Source: an uncultured Chitinophagales bacterium (GTDB lineage: Bacteria; Bacteroidota; Bacteroidia; Chitinophagales; JAHDHT01). From it: a stretch of 46,487 bases of DNA. The notes under the pieces were generated by a model. The model saw only the letters and a list, made by a program, of their open reading frames with translations. It did no database searches and was not told the origin of the DNA. The translations under genes and the position numbers were made by a program. Position 1 is the stretch's first letter, and every line of letters starts with the position of its first letter. Positions 35,163 through 43,443 of this stretch are shown in pieces. The DNA lies in assembly GCA_938023075.1 (NCBI GenBank), contig CALHDG010000156.1:1-46487 (forward strand). Reading direction: 5' to 3'.

Positions 35163-35245
35163 CCCCACTAAGTCTGTGTTTTTCAACTCGTCTATCAAAA
35201 AATGACTTTGTCAGAGTTGGAAAATTTATTTCCTCCTCATTCCTA
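35163..35245 (-). repeat. Repeat family D, copy 2
   Basis: Its reverse complement matches 9447-9527: AGTCATTTTTTGATAGACGA and flanking sequence are shared, with about a dozen differences over 80 bp. Its end CTCATTCCT is also the inverse of AGGAATGAG at 35092-35100, so the copy may be part of a 150-bp inverted-repeat element. It lies between the FG-GAP gene and the toxin-antitoxin pair. Confidence 0.75.
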
Positions 35246-35313
35246 AAAGTTTAGAGAAAAGAACATCTAATAATAAGGACGGTAAAAATAGTGCGTAAAT
35301 ACTTATAAAAACT

Positions 35314-35321
35314 TATCTTTG
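35314..35321 (+). promoter_or_regulatory. -7 promoter element of the DUF433/DUF5615 operon
   Basis: TATCTTTG fits TAnnTTTG exactly. Transcription would start close to 35326, almost at the ATG (35329), so the mRNA would have little or no leader. No clear -33 TTTG is visible at the expected distance. Confidence 0.45.
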
Positions 35322-35328
35322 AATTGAT

Positions 35329-35568
35329 ATGAATTTAACAAAAAGGATAGAAATTAATCCGGCAATACTGAAAGGTAAAGCAGTTATTAAAGGAACCAGA
35401 CTTTCCGTACAATATATTTTAGGCTTATTGGCAAATGGAGCTAGTGAAGAAGAAATTTTAGACGAATATACCAACCTTAGAAGAGATGACATTTTAGCCT
35501 GTCTGATGTTTGCATCAAATGCTTTAGACGATCATTTCTTTTATCCAAATGCTCAAGATCAGGCTTAA
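35329..35568 (+). CDS. DUF433 antitoxin-like DNA-binding protein
   Basis: The 79-aa protein has the full DUF433 pattern: RIEINPAILKGKAVIKGTRL, then LGLLANGASEEEILDEYTNL and DILACLMFASNAL. DUF433 is a small helix-turn-helix-like family that precedes PIN-like DUF5615 proteins and acts as the presumed antitoxin. The partner gene begins 2 bp behind its stop. The antitoxin-first order and tight spacing are as expected of a type II toxin-antitoxin operon. Confidence 0.88.
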   Translation: MNLTKRIEINPAILKGKAVIKGTRLSVQYILGLLANGASEEEILDEYTNLRRDDILACLMFASNALDDHFFYPNAQDQA

Positions 35569-35570
35569 AA

Positions 35571-35933
35571 ATGGAAGCCAAAAAAACAAAATTTTTGGTA
35601 GATGAATGCACGGGTCCAAATGTTGCGAAATGGTTAACTAATAATGGATACGTGGTTTATTCAGTTTTTGATGAAAATCCTGGAATTAGTGATGTTGAAA
35701 TCATTAAAAAAGCTACAGAAGAAAATTGGGTGATTATTACCAATGATAAAGATTTTGGTGATTTGGTTTTTAGAGATCACCAACAACATTCAGGTATAAT
35801 ACTTTTAAGACTGAAAAATGAACGGTCTATCCATAAAATCAATTGTTTAAAAAAACTGTTAGAACAATTTTCTGATGAAATTGACAATAATTTTATCATA
35901 GTTACGGAAACATCTATTCGCATCACTAATTAA
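35571..35933 (+). CDS. DUF5615 PIN-like toxin
   Basis: The 120-aa protein is a PIN-like ribonuclease-type toxin of the DUF5615 (Mut7-C related) group. The acidic residues expected of the active site are seen in FLVDECTGPNV (Asp10-Glu11), ISDVEII (Asp42) and ITNDKDFGDLV (Asp59, Asp61, Asp64). RNA cleavage is presumed by analogy with VapC; there is no direct evidence for this member. It is translationally linked with the DUF433 gene (2 bp gap). Confidence 0.85.
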   Translation: MEAKKTKFLVDECTGPNVAKWLTNNGYVVYSVFDENPGISDVEIIKKATEENWVIITNDKDFGDLVFRDHQQHSGIILLRLKNERSIHKINCLKKLLEQFSDEIDNNFIIVTETSIRITN

Positions 35934-36060
35934 CCTTCCAACACTCACATATTATTATGCAAAAAGGGTGACATAAGATTGTTAAAAAGTCTAAAAATCG
36001 GTATTAAATATAGTTCTTTGCCGAAGGTATTGCTTTTCTAAAACAAATTAATTTAACACA

Positions 36061-36933
36061 ATGTCAATGTTTGTATTTTTATTATCGCTTACTTCCACTG
36101 CTTTAACAGCTTTAGTTGGGCTAGTGATCTCTGCCCTTATTGGTTTTTTTATTGGCCGGATGTTTAGCAAGGGCGGCGAAGAATGGAAAACAAAATTTGA
36201 GCAAAAGCATACTGCCTATCTTGAATTAGATAAAAAATTTAAATCGGAAGGCAAACATTTAAACCGGTTAAAACAAGAGTCGCAAAATTGGAAACATAAA
36301 TTTGAAAATTTAGAAGAAGATCATAACACAGCTTTAAAGGAGTTGGAAGAATTGAAAACAAGGCTAATCAAGGAAACTGCGGAAAAAGATAAACTACAAA
36401 TTGAGCTGAACCAAGTAAACAATGCGTTTGAACGATTATCAAAAGAGTACGATGAGTTGAGAAATAAATACCGGGCAGACCAAAAAGATACCAAAGCATG
36501 GAGAACTGAAATTGAGCGTTGGAAAAGCGAAGCAGAAAAATACAAAACCTATTTTCATAAAACCGACGTTCGTTTAAAAGAACTGAATGCTTTGTTGCAA
36601 GGCAGAAAAGCCTTAGAAGCCGAATTAGAGCAAACACGTATTGAATATAAAAGCCAATCGCACTTGGTGAAGCAATTGAATAAAAATGTAAAATATTGGG
36701 AAGAGGAACATTATAAAACCCACCACGAGTTAGCGGCTTTGAAAATAGAAATGGAATCGAGCACTAAAAAAGCCGAAGACTTAAATCAATTAATTAACGG
36801 TGTACGTATTGAAAAGCAAAATCTGTTAACAATGATTGAAGAATATAAAACCAAATACATCCGTAAAAACAATGATTATCGCGAGTTGTTAGAAAAATAC
36901 AGAAACGGCAGCCCAGTAAGCAGTTCCAATTAA
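36061..36933 (+). CDS. Membrane-anchored coiled-coil protein
   Basis: The 290-aa protein has a single N-terminal membrane span (about residues 5-32, with ALIGFFIGRMF at its end), then a long charged coiled coil from about 40 to 280. Heptads are visible in KELEELKTRLIKETAEKDKL and in RLSKEYDELRNKY. No signal cleavage site or enzymatic motif is seen. The rod would most likely face the cytoplasm, given the positively charged residues just after the span. Similar proteins are found singly in Bacteroidota with unknown function. It is convergent with paaD (30 bp between stops). Confidence 0.75.
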   Translation: MSMFVFLLSLTSTALTALVGLVISALIGFFIGRMFSKGGEEWKTKFEQKHTAYLELDKKFKSEGKHLNRLKQESQNWKHKFENLEEDHNTALKELEELKTRLIKETAEKDKLQIELNQVNNAFERLSKEYDELRNKYRADQKDTKAWRTEIERWKSEAEKYKTYFHKTDVRLKELNALLQGRKALEAELEQTRIEYKSQSHLVKQLNKNVKYWEEEHYKTHHELAALKIEMESSTKKAEDLNQLINGVRIEKQNLLTMIEEYKTKYIRKNNDYRELLEKYRNGSPVSSSN

Positions 36934-36963
36934 AAATCATTAGTTCGCAAGTTCATCACTTTT

Positions 36964-37467
36964 TCATTTCAAACATTTAAAATAATCAAACGGCTCTAAG
37001 CAATCTAAACATTTAAACAAAGCCTTGCAAGCCGTTGAGCCAAACTGACTAACCAATTGGGTATGTTGAGAGCCGCAATTAGTACATGCAATTATGTTTG
37101 CGCCTTCTAATAAAGCCGCTTTATCGGCGGTGGTTTCAACCGGCGGAGCAACCCCATAGGCTTTTAAAGCAGCTTTCCCTTTTTGGCTGATTCTATCGCT
37201 CGTCCATGCAGGAGACAATATTAATTGAACCTGTACGGAATAGTTGGAGCCTTCAAACGCTTTTACAATATCTTCCTGCATTACATCCATTGCCGGGCAG
37301 CCGGTGTAAGTGGGCATTAATTCAATATAAACCTCATTTTGGGTAACCTCCACTTGATGCACCACTCCCAAATCAATAATAGACAATACCGGAATTTCAG
37401 GATCAGTAACCTTTGCTAATAAATCAAAAATTTCTGCTGGTATTGTATGTTTCAGATCAATTATCAT
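36964..37467 (-). CDS. paaD: Phenylacetyl-CoA epoxidase maturation protein PaaD
   Basis: The 167-aa protein begins with a DUF59/MIP18 domain (about residues 8-95: ITDPEIPVLSIIDLGVV-like core, here VTDPEIPVLSIIDLGVVHQV). It ends in a zinc-ribbon-like segment with CTNCGS (about 131) and CKALFKCLDCLEPFDYFKCLK. This combination is characteristic of PaaD (also called PaaJ), needed for iron-sulfur or di-iron centre maturation in the phenylacetyl-CoA epoxidase. General SufT proteins lack the cysteine tail. It follows paaC after 88 bp on the same strand. paaE and the ring-cleavage gene paaZ are not next to it. Confidence 0.93.
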   Translation of the reverse strand: MIIDLKHTIPAEIFDLLAKVTDPEIPVLSIIDLGVVHQVEVTQNEVYIELMPTYTGCPAMDVMQEDIVKAFEGSNYSVQVQLILSPAWTSDRISQKGKAALKAYGVAPPVETTADKAALLEGANIIACTNCGSQHTQLVSQFGSTACKALFKCLDCLEPFDYFKCLK

Positions 37468-37555
37468 AGCAAAAAATGTATTTCATTTATGTAACTTGAA
37501 AGGTGGAATTTGTCTTTTTTAAATTTGAAATTTGCCATTGTTGAAATTTACAACA

Positions 37556-38311
37556 TCACCATTGCATATTAGGATAGGTCTTTTGCATATATTGAAAATC
37601 TTGTAAAATATAATCTAAATATTCAGTATGGAAACCCTCTTTACCTTTCGCAAACCGGTAAGGCGATGTTGGTATGGTGAGCTTAGCTTCAGCCAAAATG
37701 CGCTGAACCTCCTGTACATAGCTGTCTTTTATAGCAAAAATATCCGTACCATAACCTTCTTTATATGCCTCTTCTTCAATTTTAGAAGGTCTTAACAATT
37801 CGCCCGTAAAAGGATATAAATCATCAATAGCCCCTTGCATTTTTGCACGACTCTCTTCCGTACCATCGCCTAATCTTTTAACCCAATCCGATGAAAAACG
37901 AACATGGTAAGTTGCTTCTTTTAAAGATTTTACTGCAATGGCACTTAACTGCTTATCGGTACTTTTGGTTAAAGCCTGCAAATTCAATTTATGAAAAACA
38001 TCAAATAAAAATTGACGAGCAATTACATAGGCAAAGTTGGTATTGGGTTGTTCCAATAAAATGAGATTATAAAATGCTCTTGAACCCCGTTGGTGGGCGA
38101 TGTCGTCTTCCGTACTTCCGTCGGCTTTCACTTTGGCAGCATATTGAAAATAGTTTCTCACCTCTCCAAACAAATCTAACGAAATATTGGTTAAGGCAAT
38201 ATCGGTTTCTAAAGTAGGTCCGTGTCCACAAAGTTCCGATAAGCGATGCCCTAAAATCATCGAGTTATCACCTAAACTTAATATATAACGGTATAAATTT
38301 GAATCGTGCAT
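37556..38311 (-). CDS. paaC: Phenylacetyl-CoA epoxidase structural subunit PaaC
   Basis: The 251-aa protein is the non-catalytic subunit that pairs with PaaA in the epoxidase, which adds oxygen to the ring of phenylacetyl-CoA. It has the family stretches YILSLGDNSMILGHRLSELC, ETDIALTNISLDLFGEVRNY and HVRFSSDWVKRLGDGTEES, plus a C-terminal YMQKTYPNMQW close to the usual ending. The frame extends three codons further to a TTG at 38318-38320, but that TTG is part of the -7 promoter box, so the ATG at 38309-38311 is the start. paaA and paaB would normally lie upstream; instead a family C repeat is found, so the cluster is broken here. Confidence 0.93.
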   Translation of the reverse strand: MHDSNLYRYILSLGDNSMILGHRLSELCGHGPTLETDIALTNISLDLFGEVRNYFQYAAKVKADGSTEDDIAHQRGSRAFYNLILLEQPNTNFAYVIARQFLFDVFHKLNLQALTKSTDKQLSAIAVKSLKEATYHVRFSSDWVKRLGDGTEESRAKMQGAIDDLYPFTGELLRPSKIEEEAYKEGYGTDIFAIKDSYVQEVQRILAEAKLTIPTSPYRFAKGKEGFHTEYLDYILQDFQYMQKTYPNMQW

Positions 38312-38317
38312 CAATGG

Positions 38318-38348
38318 CAAAGTTAATCAATAATTTTTTGAAGCCAAA
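38318..38348 (-). promoter_or_regulatory. Promoter of paaC-paaD
   Basis: On the minus strand a -33 TTTG (38345-38348), a 19-bp spacer and a -7 TAACTTTG (38318-38325) give a full Bacteroidota consensus promoter. Transcription would begin at about 38313, two bases before the ATG, so the transcript is nearly leaderless. This also explains why the upstream TTG is not the start codon. Confidence 0.65.
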
Positions 38349-38368
38349 CATTTGTCCTTTGTAGAAAT

Positions 38369-38457
38369 ACCCGTCCCGCTTTCCGCTCAAATGCTGCGGC
38401 TAGGCTGCAAAATCATGCGCTTCAGGCAGCATAACCGCTGCAATCGGGGCTAGTTTA
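38369..38457 (-). repeat. Repeat family C, copy 3
   Basis: The reverse complement is nearly identical to 1-89, so one copy must be recently duplicated. It lies right upstream of the paaC promoter, where paaA and paaB would be expected. The adjoining 20 bases (to 38477) are shared with a fragment at 9768-9805. Confidence 0.85.
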
Positions 38458-38623
38458 TAAAACGCGGTTCTTCGTAAATTATTTCAAAAAAGCACCACCA
38501 TCAAGCATACTGACCTATGATCAATATTTATAAAATAAAATTTATCAATTACGAAATATATACATAACAAATAATCCATTAAAGATGATGCCTTTTATCA
38601 AACATCAACTTATGCCTATCTGC

Positions 38624-39475
38624 TTAAAACGCATAAACAAAACCTGCCGACACCGTAATAAAATTAAGCCAATTTCTAGTAAAACCATCTCCCGGACCTT
38701 CCATTCTTTCATTAGTACCAACTGCACCGCCACCTAAATACCGTAGATTTAAAAAGCTAGTGACCTCTTTGGTAACCTGCAAACCTGTTCGGAAACTCGC
38801 ATCTAAAATAGCTCCTATAATTTCGTTGTCGCTGCCGTTTAAGTAACTTACCGGTGCGTAAAAACCATCTGCTTCAATAGCCGCAAACATTCGTTCATTT
38901 AGCTGCGCCATTCCCCTAAGTTTTATAATGGGCACAATCCCAACATTTCTATTCGTACGAAAAAGCTCTCCATCTCCCGATTCGAAAGTTATGGTCGTAT
39001 TGCGAATTTGCAAAGAACCACCAACCGATAATTTAAATTTAGTACTACGTGGCAACAATTCCCGAAGATAACTCAAGCGGTAAAATGGAAAATTATACAA
39101 AGTTTTAACATTGCTGGAAGCAGGAAAAAGCAACTCATCTACAATCAAATCATTTTCTAACAATACTTGCGTTTCTAACCGCAAGGGCTGATACATTAAC
39201 ACTAAGGTATTTCTCTTTTTAAAATCCAATTCTAATGAAAGTCGACTAACAGGAAACAACACATCTTGTCCTCCCTCTTGTTGATAATTAAAATAAGTAC
39301 CGCTATTACCAAATTGAATTTGATTACTCAATACCCCCAAAAAACCGATTTCGGCAACAGCCCGAAATTTGAAATTAGTGGGCGTTTCCATATCGGTTTG
39401 CATAGTTTCTTGGGCATTAGTAATAATACAGGCAGTTATAAATACCCATAGAGCACATAATTTTTTCAACATCAT
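38624..39475 (-). CDS. Predicted outer-membrane beta-barrel protein
   Basis: The 283-aa protein has a signal peptide (residues 1-21, cleavage near TNA-QE). Alternating hydrophobic and polar residues follow, as in transmembrane beta strands: RLSLELDFKKRNTLVLMYQP, FKLSVGGSLQIRNTTITFES, GIVPIIKLRGMAQLNERMFA and the last strand WLNFITVSAGFVYAF. That last strand ends in Phe, as barrel proteins do. It resembles the outer-membrane barrel proteins that are plentiful in Bacteroidota, with no specific function to name. It has its own unit, with a repeat-free 150 bp in front. Confidence 0.75.
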   Translation of the reverse strand: MMLKKLCALWVFITACIITNAQETMQTDMETPTNFKFRAVAEIGFLGVLSNQIQFGNSGTYFNYQQEGGQDVLFPVSRLSLELDFKKRNTLVLMYQPLRLETQVLLENDLIVDELLFPASSNVKTLYNFPFYRLSYLRELLPRSTKFKLSVGGSLQIRNTTITFESGDGELFRTNRNVGIVPIIKLRGMAQLNERMFAAIEADGFYAPVSYLNGSDNEIIGAILDASFRTGLQVTKEVTSFLNLRYLGGGAVGTNERMEGPGDGFTRNWLNFITVSAGFVYAF

Positions 39476-39742
39476 CTTTTTTTAACTATTACTTTTTAAA
39501 ATTTATAAAATGTAAATCTCTCCATTATATACTTTGGTTGACAAGGTAGTTTTTTTTTGAAAATTGTTTTAGTTTTTTCTTAAGCTATTTTTTATAAACA
39601 CCTTAGAAGGTTAAGCACTAAGTTTAATTCGTTATTACACTATATAAACATGAAGTACATAGATAATTCTGAAGTGATGACAGCTTGGTAGTATTAAAAT
39701 ATGCTGGTTTATTTTGTTCTAAAGGCACTAGCTCCGGTTGCA

Positions 39743-39949
39743 AAGCCAACACCTGCTAAAGTACATTGAGTTGTTTAGCAGCTAAGTGTTGTTTTTTTTG
39801 AATGGAAAAATTAGTCGTTCAAAATTTGGTGTTCGATATTCGATATTTTTTCGGATGATCATTTAATGAATAACGAATATCGATTAACGAATGTTGAATG
39901 ATTGTTTATGTATAAATATATAATATTCAATATGATAAAAGACATTTAG
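39743..39949 (+). repeat. Repeat family B, copy 2
   Basis: About 207 bp matching 9547-9767 in reverse complement. It includes TTGTTTAGCAGCTAAGTGTT, GGTGTTCGATATTCGATATT, ATAACGAATATCGATTAACG and the terminal AAAAGACATTTAG. It lies just behind the end of the DEAD-box helicase gene (27 bp). Confidence 0.85.
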
Positions 39950-39975
39950 TTTGTTGTTAAACGGGTAGCCGAATT

Positions 39976-41757
39976 TTAATTATCCCTATTTACCCTTAAG
40001 GCTCTTCCATCGCCCAACTCAATATCTTTAAATTGGTTTTTTATTTTAGAAGATACAGACTTGTCAACTTCAAAATAAGAATGTGAGTTTTGCATTTCAA
40101 TGGTTCCAACGTCTGCTTTTTTAATCTCGCCCACTTTGCAAATAAAGTTTAACAGATCTTTTTTCGCAATTTCATCACGCTTACCTAAATTAATAAAAAA
40201 TCGCGGTTTCCCTTTATCACTTTTGTTCTTTCGCTTTTTATCTGCTCCAAAATCTTCTTTCTTATCAAAAGATTTTCGCCTTCTATCCCGGTCTTTACCG
40301 CCTTTTCTATCTCTTCTGTCGCTGTCGATGTCTCTGTCTCTATCCTTTCTATTACGATCTCTTCTACTTCGTTCTTTCCCTCGGCTTCCTTTCAATTCTC
40401 CTCTTCTTTCTCTCCGGTTTCCTTTTGTAGTTGATGCTTTTTCATTTAAGTCGCCCGAATTATCTAAACGCATTAAGCTCAACTCTTTAGTCAACAGCTT
40501 AGTCAATAATTCTTCTTTAGTAATGGCTTCAAAATACTCGAATACTTTATCACTTAAAGTAGCTGTTAGGTTACCGTCGGTTTTTTGGTTGAGTAATTGG
40601 GCACACCAATTTTCAATGCGTACAGCTAATACCTCGCTTATGTTGGGTACCAATATTTGCTCAAAAGAAATACCCAATTGTTTTTGCAACCGGTTAATTC
40701 TAAATTTTTCTCTGCCATTGACAAAAGCGATAGAAATACCTTCTTTCCCCGCCCGGGCAGTTCGCCCGCTTCTATGGGTATAATACGAAATATCTTCGGG
40801 TAAGGTAAAATGAAAAACGTGGGTTAAATCATTTACATCAATGCCTCTTGCGGCAACATCAGTAGCAATTAATACCTGTAAATGATGGGCTTTAAAACGC
40901 TTCATCACCCGGTCGCGCTGATGTTGCGAAAGATCGCCGTGTAAAGCATCTGCCTTGTAATTTTGTTTTAGTAATTCTTCTGCCAAATTTTGAGTATCTC
41001 GTTTTGTCCGGCAAAAAACCAAGCCCCGCATTTCAGGGTTAATATCTAAAAATCGAATTAAGGCTTCTGTTTTATTGGGTTGCCGTACCATTACAAACTG
41101 ATGTTCAATATTAGTGTTTACCTTATTTTTAGCATCAATGCGCACCTCCTCCGGATTGTACATGTAATTACTTACTATCCGCTTAATTTCGTTGGGCATA
41201 GTTGCCGAGAACAACCAAGTAATTTTATCATCGGGCGTGTGCGATAGAATTTCATCTAACTCATCTTTAAAACCCATATTCAACATTTCATCTGCCTCAT
41301 CTAACACTAATACATCAACGTCGTTAAGTTTAACGGCTTTGCGTTTGGTTAAATCAATTAACCTGCCCGGTGTGGCTATAATAATATGTTGTGGTTTTTT
41401 TAAGGCTCGTATTTGAGTAGAAATTGCCTGCCCACCATAAACTGCCAATACATTTACTTTGGGTAAATATTTGCTAAAGGTATCGAGTTGTTCGGCAATT
41501 TGTTTGCCTAATTCGCGGGTAGGTGCTAAAACCAAGGCTTGTGTTTTTTTGTTAGATGTATCAATGCGTTCTAACAAGGGCAAGCCAAAAGCGGCTGTTT
41601 TTCCAGTACCGGTTTGGGCTAAGCCAATAAAATCACATTCTTTTTCTAATAATTTCGGAATGGCTTCTGTTTGTATTTCGGTAGGTTTTTCAAAACTGAG
41701 TTCTGATAATACTTTCAATATAGGTTCTGAAAGCCCTAATGCTGTAAATGCAGTCAA
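39976..41757 (-). CDS. DEAD-box RNA helicase with DbpA-like RNA-binding tail (DeaD/CsdA type)
   Basis: The 593-aa helicase has all main motifs: AQTGTGKT (47-54), APTRELGKQ (77-85), TPGRLIDL (128-135), LDEADEML (151-158), LFSATMPNE (181-189), GLVFCRTKRDTQNLA (about 240), LIATDVAARGIDVND and YYTHRSGRTARAGKEG. After the RecA domains and a linker of about 90 residues comes a very basic RD/RS-like stretch (about 440-520, many RRDRDR and KGGKDRD runs). The last 75 residues, GKPRFFINLGKRDEIAKKDL onward, are a DbpA-type RNA-binding domain. DeaD/CsdA acts in ribosome assembly and cold adaptation. The start is TTG, placed behind a good promoter at 41784-41814. Confidence 0.93.
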   Translation of the reverse strand: MTAFTALGLSEPILKVLSELSFEKPTEIQTEAIPKLLEKECDFIGLAQTGTGKTAAFGLPLLERIDTSNKKTQALVLAPTRELGKQIAEQLDTFSKYLPKVNVLAVYGGQAISTQIRALKKPQHIIIATPGRLIDLTKRKAVKLNDVDVLVLDEADEMLNMGFKDELDEILSHTPDDKITWLFSATMPNEIKRIVSNYMYNPEEVRIDAKNKVNTNIEHQFVMVRQPNKTEALIRFLDINPEMRGLVFCRTKRDTQNLAEELLKQNYKADALHGDLSQHQRDRVMKRFKAHHLQVLIATDVAARGIDVNDLTHVFHFTLPEDISYYTHRSGRTARAGKEGISIAFVNGREKFRINRLQKQLGISFEQILVPNISEVLAVRIENWCAQLLNQKTDGNLTATLSDKVFEYFEAITKEELLTKLLTKELSLMRLDNSGDLNEKASTTKGNRRERRGELKGSRGKERSRRDRNRKDRDRDIDSDRRDRKGGKDRDRRRKSFDKKEDFGADKKRKNKSDKGKPRFFINLGKRDEIAKKDLLNFICKVGEIKKADVGTIEMQNSHSYFEVDKSVSSKIKNQFKDIELGDGRALRVNRDN

Positions 41758-41783
41758 TAAATAATTTTATTTAATATGAAGCG

Positions 41784-41814
41784 CAAAGGTAGTTGAATAT
41801 ACCCACTAAACCAA
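41784..41814 (-). promoter_or_regulatory. Promoter of the DEAD-box helicase gene
   Basis: Minus strand: -33 TTG core (41812-41814), 20-bp spacer, -7 TACCTTTG (41784-41791), which matches TAnnTTTG. Transcription would start near 41779, giving a leader of about 22 nt before the TTG start at 41757. Cold-induced helicase genes in other bacteria have long leaders; here there is no room for one. Confidence 0.6.
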
Positions 41815-41885
41815 TGTTGCGGTAAAATACTATTGGGTAAACATTAAATTTTAGATGGATAGCTAAATAGTTGAAAACGTTTAAA

Positions 41886-42038
41886 TTCGTCATTCAAAAT
41901 TGGGTATTCGATATTCGATATTTTTTGGATGACCATTTAATCAATAACGAACATCGATTAACAAATAATGAATAATAAATGTTAAATTATTATTAATGTA
42001 TAAATAAATGACATTTAATATTTTGAAAGATATTTAGG
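41886..42038 (+). repeat. Repeat family B, copy 3 (lacks the 5' part)
   Basis: Matches the central and 3' parts of copies 1 and 2: GTCATTCAAAATTGGGTATT, TCGATATTCGATATTTTTTG, ATCGATTAACAAATAATG and GTATAAATAAATGACATTTA. The block around GTTGTTTAGCAGCTAAGTG is missing. It lies in the 660-bp gap upstream of the helicase gene. Confidence 0.8.
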
Positions 42039-42111
42039 CTATCTGTCTAAGTACGGACAGTAGCAAATAAGGGAGATATTGCACAAATAATTCCACTCTG
42101 CTCCATTATTT

Positions 42112-42152
42112 CGCAGTATGACGGTTTGGTTAACGAAAACCATCATGCTGCG
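42112..42152. repeat. Long imperfect hairpin
   Basis: CGCAGTATGACGGTTT (42112-42127) pairs with AAAACCATCATGCTGCG (42136-42152), with two mismatches in 16. The loop includes GGTTAACG. It lies between two family B repeats, with no gene on either side closer than 260 bp. It may be a fragment of a further repeat family or a bidirectional terminator; there is no T-run. Confidence 0.55.
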
Positions 42153-42260
42153 ATTCATTGAGAAGCTTTGAATGCGCAGTATATTCCGTAAGATACGCCC
42201 ATTGAATTTCGCTTGTGTCTGTTCTTAGACGTGTAGCTGACATTTAGCTAGAATTTTTAA

Positions 42261-42412
42261 GCCAACAGTACTAAAATGCCTTGGGTTGTTTAGCAGCTAA
42301 GTGTTGTTTGTCAAATGGGAAAATTCGATATTCGAAATTGGGTGTTCGATATTTTTTCGGATGATGATTTAATGAATATCGATTAACGAATAATGAATCT
42401 TGAATTTTATTG
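42261..42412 (+). repeat. Repeat family B, copy 4 (3' part missing)
   Basis: Carries the 5' and central parts: GCCAACAGTACTAAAATGCC, GGTTGTTTAGCAGCTAAGTG, ATTCGATATTCGAAATTGGG and ATGAATATCGATTAACGAAT. The segment with GTATAAATAAATGAC is absent. It ends 7 bp before the stop of the secreted protein gene, so it covers that gene's transcription end. Confidence 0.8.
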
Positions 42413-42418
42413 AACCAC

Positions 42419-43045
42419 CTATGGATTACAGTTTTGTATATCTGCGAAAAAGCCAGCTTTTTGAGGCACTTCAAAACCTGCTTGTAGTTCAACATAATTA
42501 CCCGATAAATAACTGGTATTTACACTTGGACTTAAAATTGTTCCGCTTGATTTAATATAGTTGGACGTGTTGAATTCGGTAACTGGTACCGTTAAATCAA
42601 TATGTTCAACATTATTACGACAGGTATAGTTTGGCGAATTGCAAATAAAAAATTGTAATAACTCAATTTGAGTTTTTATTAACGGATCTAAGTTATAGGT
42701 ATTTCCAGCACTATCACTAATGGTAAAATCAATGATACCTGCAATTTGGTCTGGTTCTGTAAAATAAAACGTAAACCCTTCTCCTGCAGTAATGGTTGAA
42801 CTTGAAACCGAACAATCGCCTGCAGTAGTTACCGTGTAATTGCCTGACCCTCCACTCACATTGAGGATGTTAATGTACATTCGGTTAACGGGTTCTTGAT
42901 AATCACAACCAAACAACAAAACGTTTTGCCCATCAAAAGATTGATAGTCGGCAGAAATGATTTGTGCTTTTAAGTTATTGGGCATTAGTGCAATTAAGCC
43001 CAATATTATCCATATAGAAATAGTTATTTTACTGTATTTGTGCAT
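42419..43045 (-). CDS. Small secreted protein with a Saprospiria-type C-terminal repeat
   Basis: The 208-aa protein has a signal peptide (about residues 1-27, cleavage after NLKA-Q). Its body contains an Ig-like stretch (NILNVSGGSGNYTVTTAG ... STITAGEGFTFYFTEP) and several cysteines. The end, SGNYVELQAGFEVPQKAGFF followed by ADIQNC, is a short beta-rich tail (sometimes called coathanger stack) seen at the C-terminus of many secreted proteins in this group, often in place of a longer sorting domain. Export is well supported; function is unknown. It lies alone between repeats. Confidence 0.75.
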   Translation of the reverse strand: MHKYSKITISIWIILGLIALMPNNLKAQIISADYQSFDGQNVLLFGCDYQEPVNRMYINILNVSGGSGNYTVTTAGDCSVSSSTITAGEGFTFYFTEPDQIAGIIDFTISDSAGNTYNLDPLIKTQIELLQFFICNSPNYTCRNNVEHIDLTVPVTEFNTSNYIKSSGTILSPSVNTSYLSGNYVELQAGFEVPQKAGFFADIQNCNP

Positions 43046-43356
43046 TATATTTTATTTTAAGAAACTCACAAAAGTTAACTTCACCTTGATACAAAACAAG
43101 TTTAGTACCAACTTTACCAAAATTGGCTCGAAATTTAATTAATTATTATTATAGCTATAATTAAGAACGTACGTAAACCCCGACAAATGGTTCTTCTCTA
43201 ATTAAAATTTATAGACATTTTGAAGCTTTTTGCAAAAATAGATTGATGATTTTTGGGTGGAGTAGCTTTCATTAAAAAGTATCTACCTAAGCAGTCAGTC
43301 AAGCTCATACTGTCGGTTAATTTGGCAAAATTAGAACGATTACTTCGTTGGAGAAC
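43046..43356. other. Intergenic stretch without a recognised gene
   Basis: About 310 AT-rich bases between the secreted protein gene and the coding-like repeat E copy. No long frame on either strand and no promoter match to the TAnnTTTG pattern was found for the secreted gene. The part after 43250 may be a decayed extension of the coding repeat, but its frames are broken. Confidence 0.45.
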
Positions 43357-43443
43357 AGAGCTTAGGCTATGCTTGATAACCTCCGCCTCGTACTCCTCCG
43401 AATTTTACTTAAATTAATCCGACACGATGAACTTGACAGACTA
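43357..43443 (+). repeat. Coding-like repeat family E, copy 2 (decayed)
   Basis: Same family as 5560-5660 in opposite orientation. The plus-strand frame reads RA*AMLDNLRLVLLRILLKL and continues IRHDELDRLLS. The stop (TAG) sits where copy 1 has CAG (Gln), so this copy is a pseudogene fragment. It runs directly into the end of the DNA polymerase gene, whose stop lies at 43444-43446. Confidence 0.65.

Noticed and set aside
36964-37467. Annotation as a general SufT/MIP18 iron-sulfur assembly protein
   Set aside because: The cysteine-rich C-terminal tail and the neighbouring paaC fit PaaD better.
38312-38320. TTG start of paaC three codons upstream
   Set aside because: This TTG is the end of the -7 element TAACTTTG; the ATG at 38311 follows directly.
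40100-40783. 227-codon frame opposite the helicase gene
   Set aside because: It is the antisense of the RD-rich linker of the DEAD-box helicase; the low-complexity repeats keep the opposite frame open.
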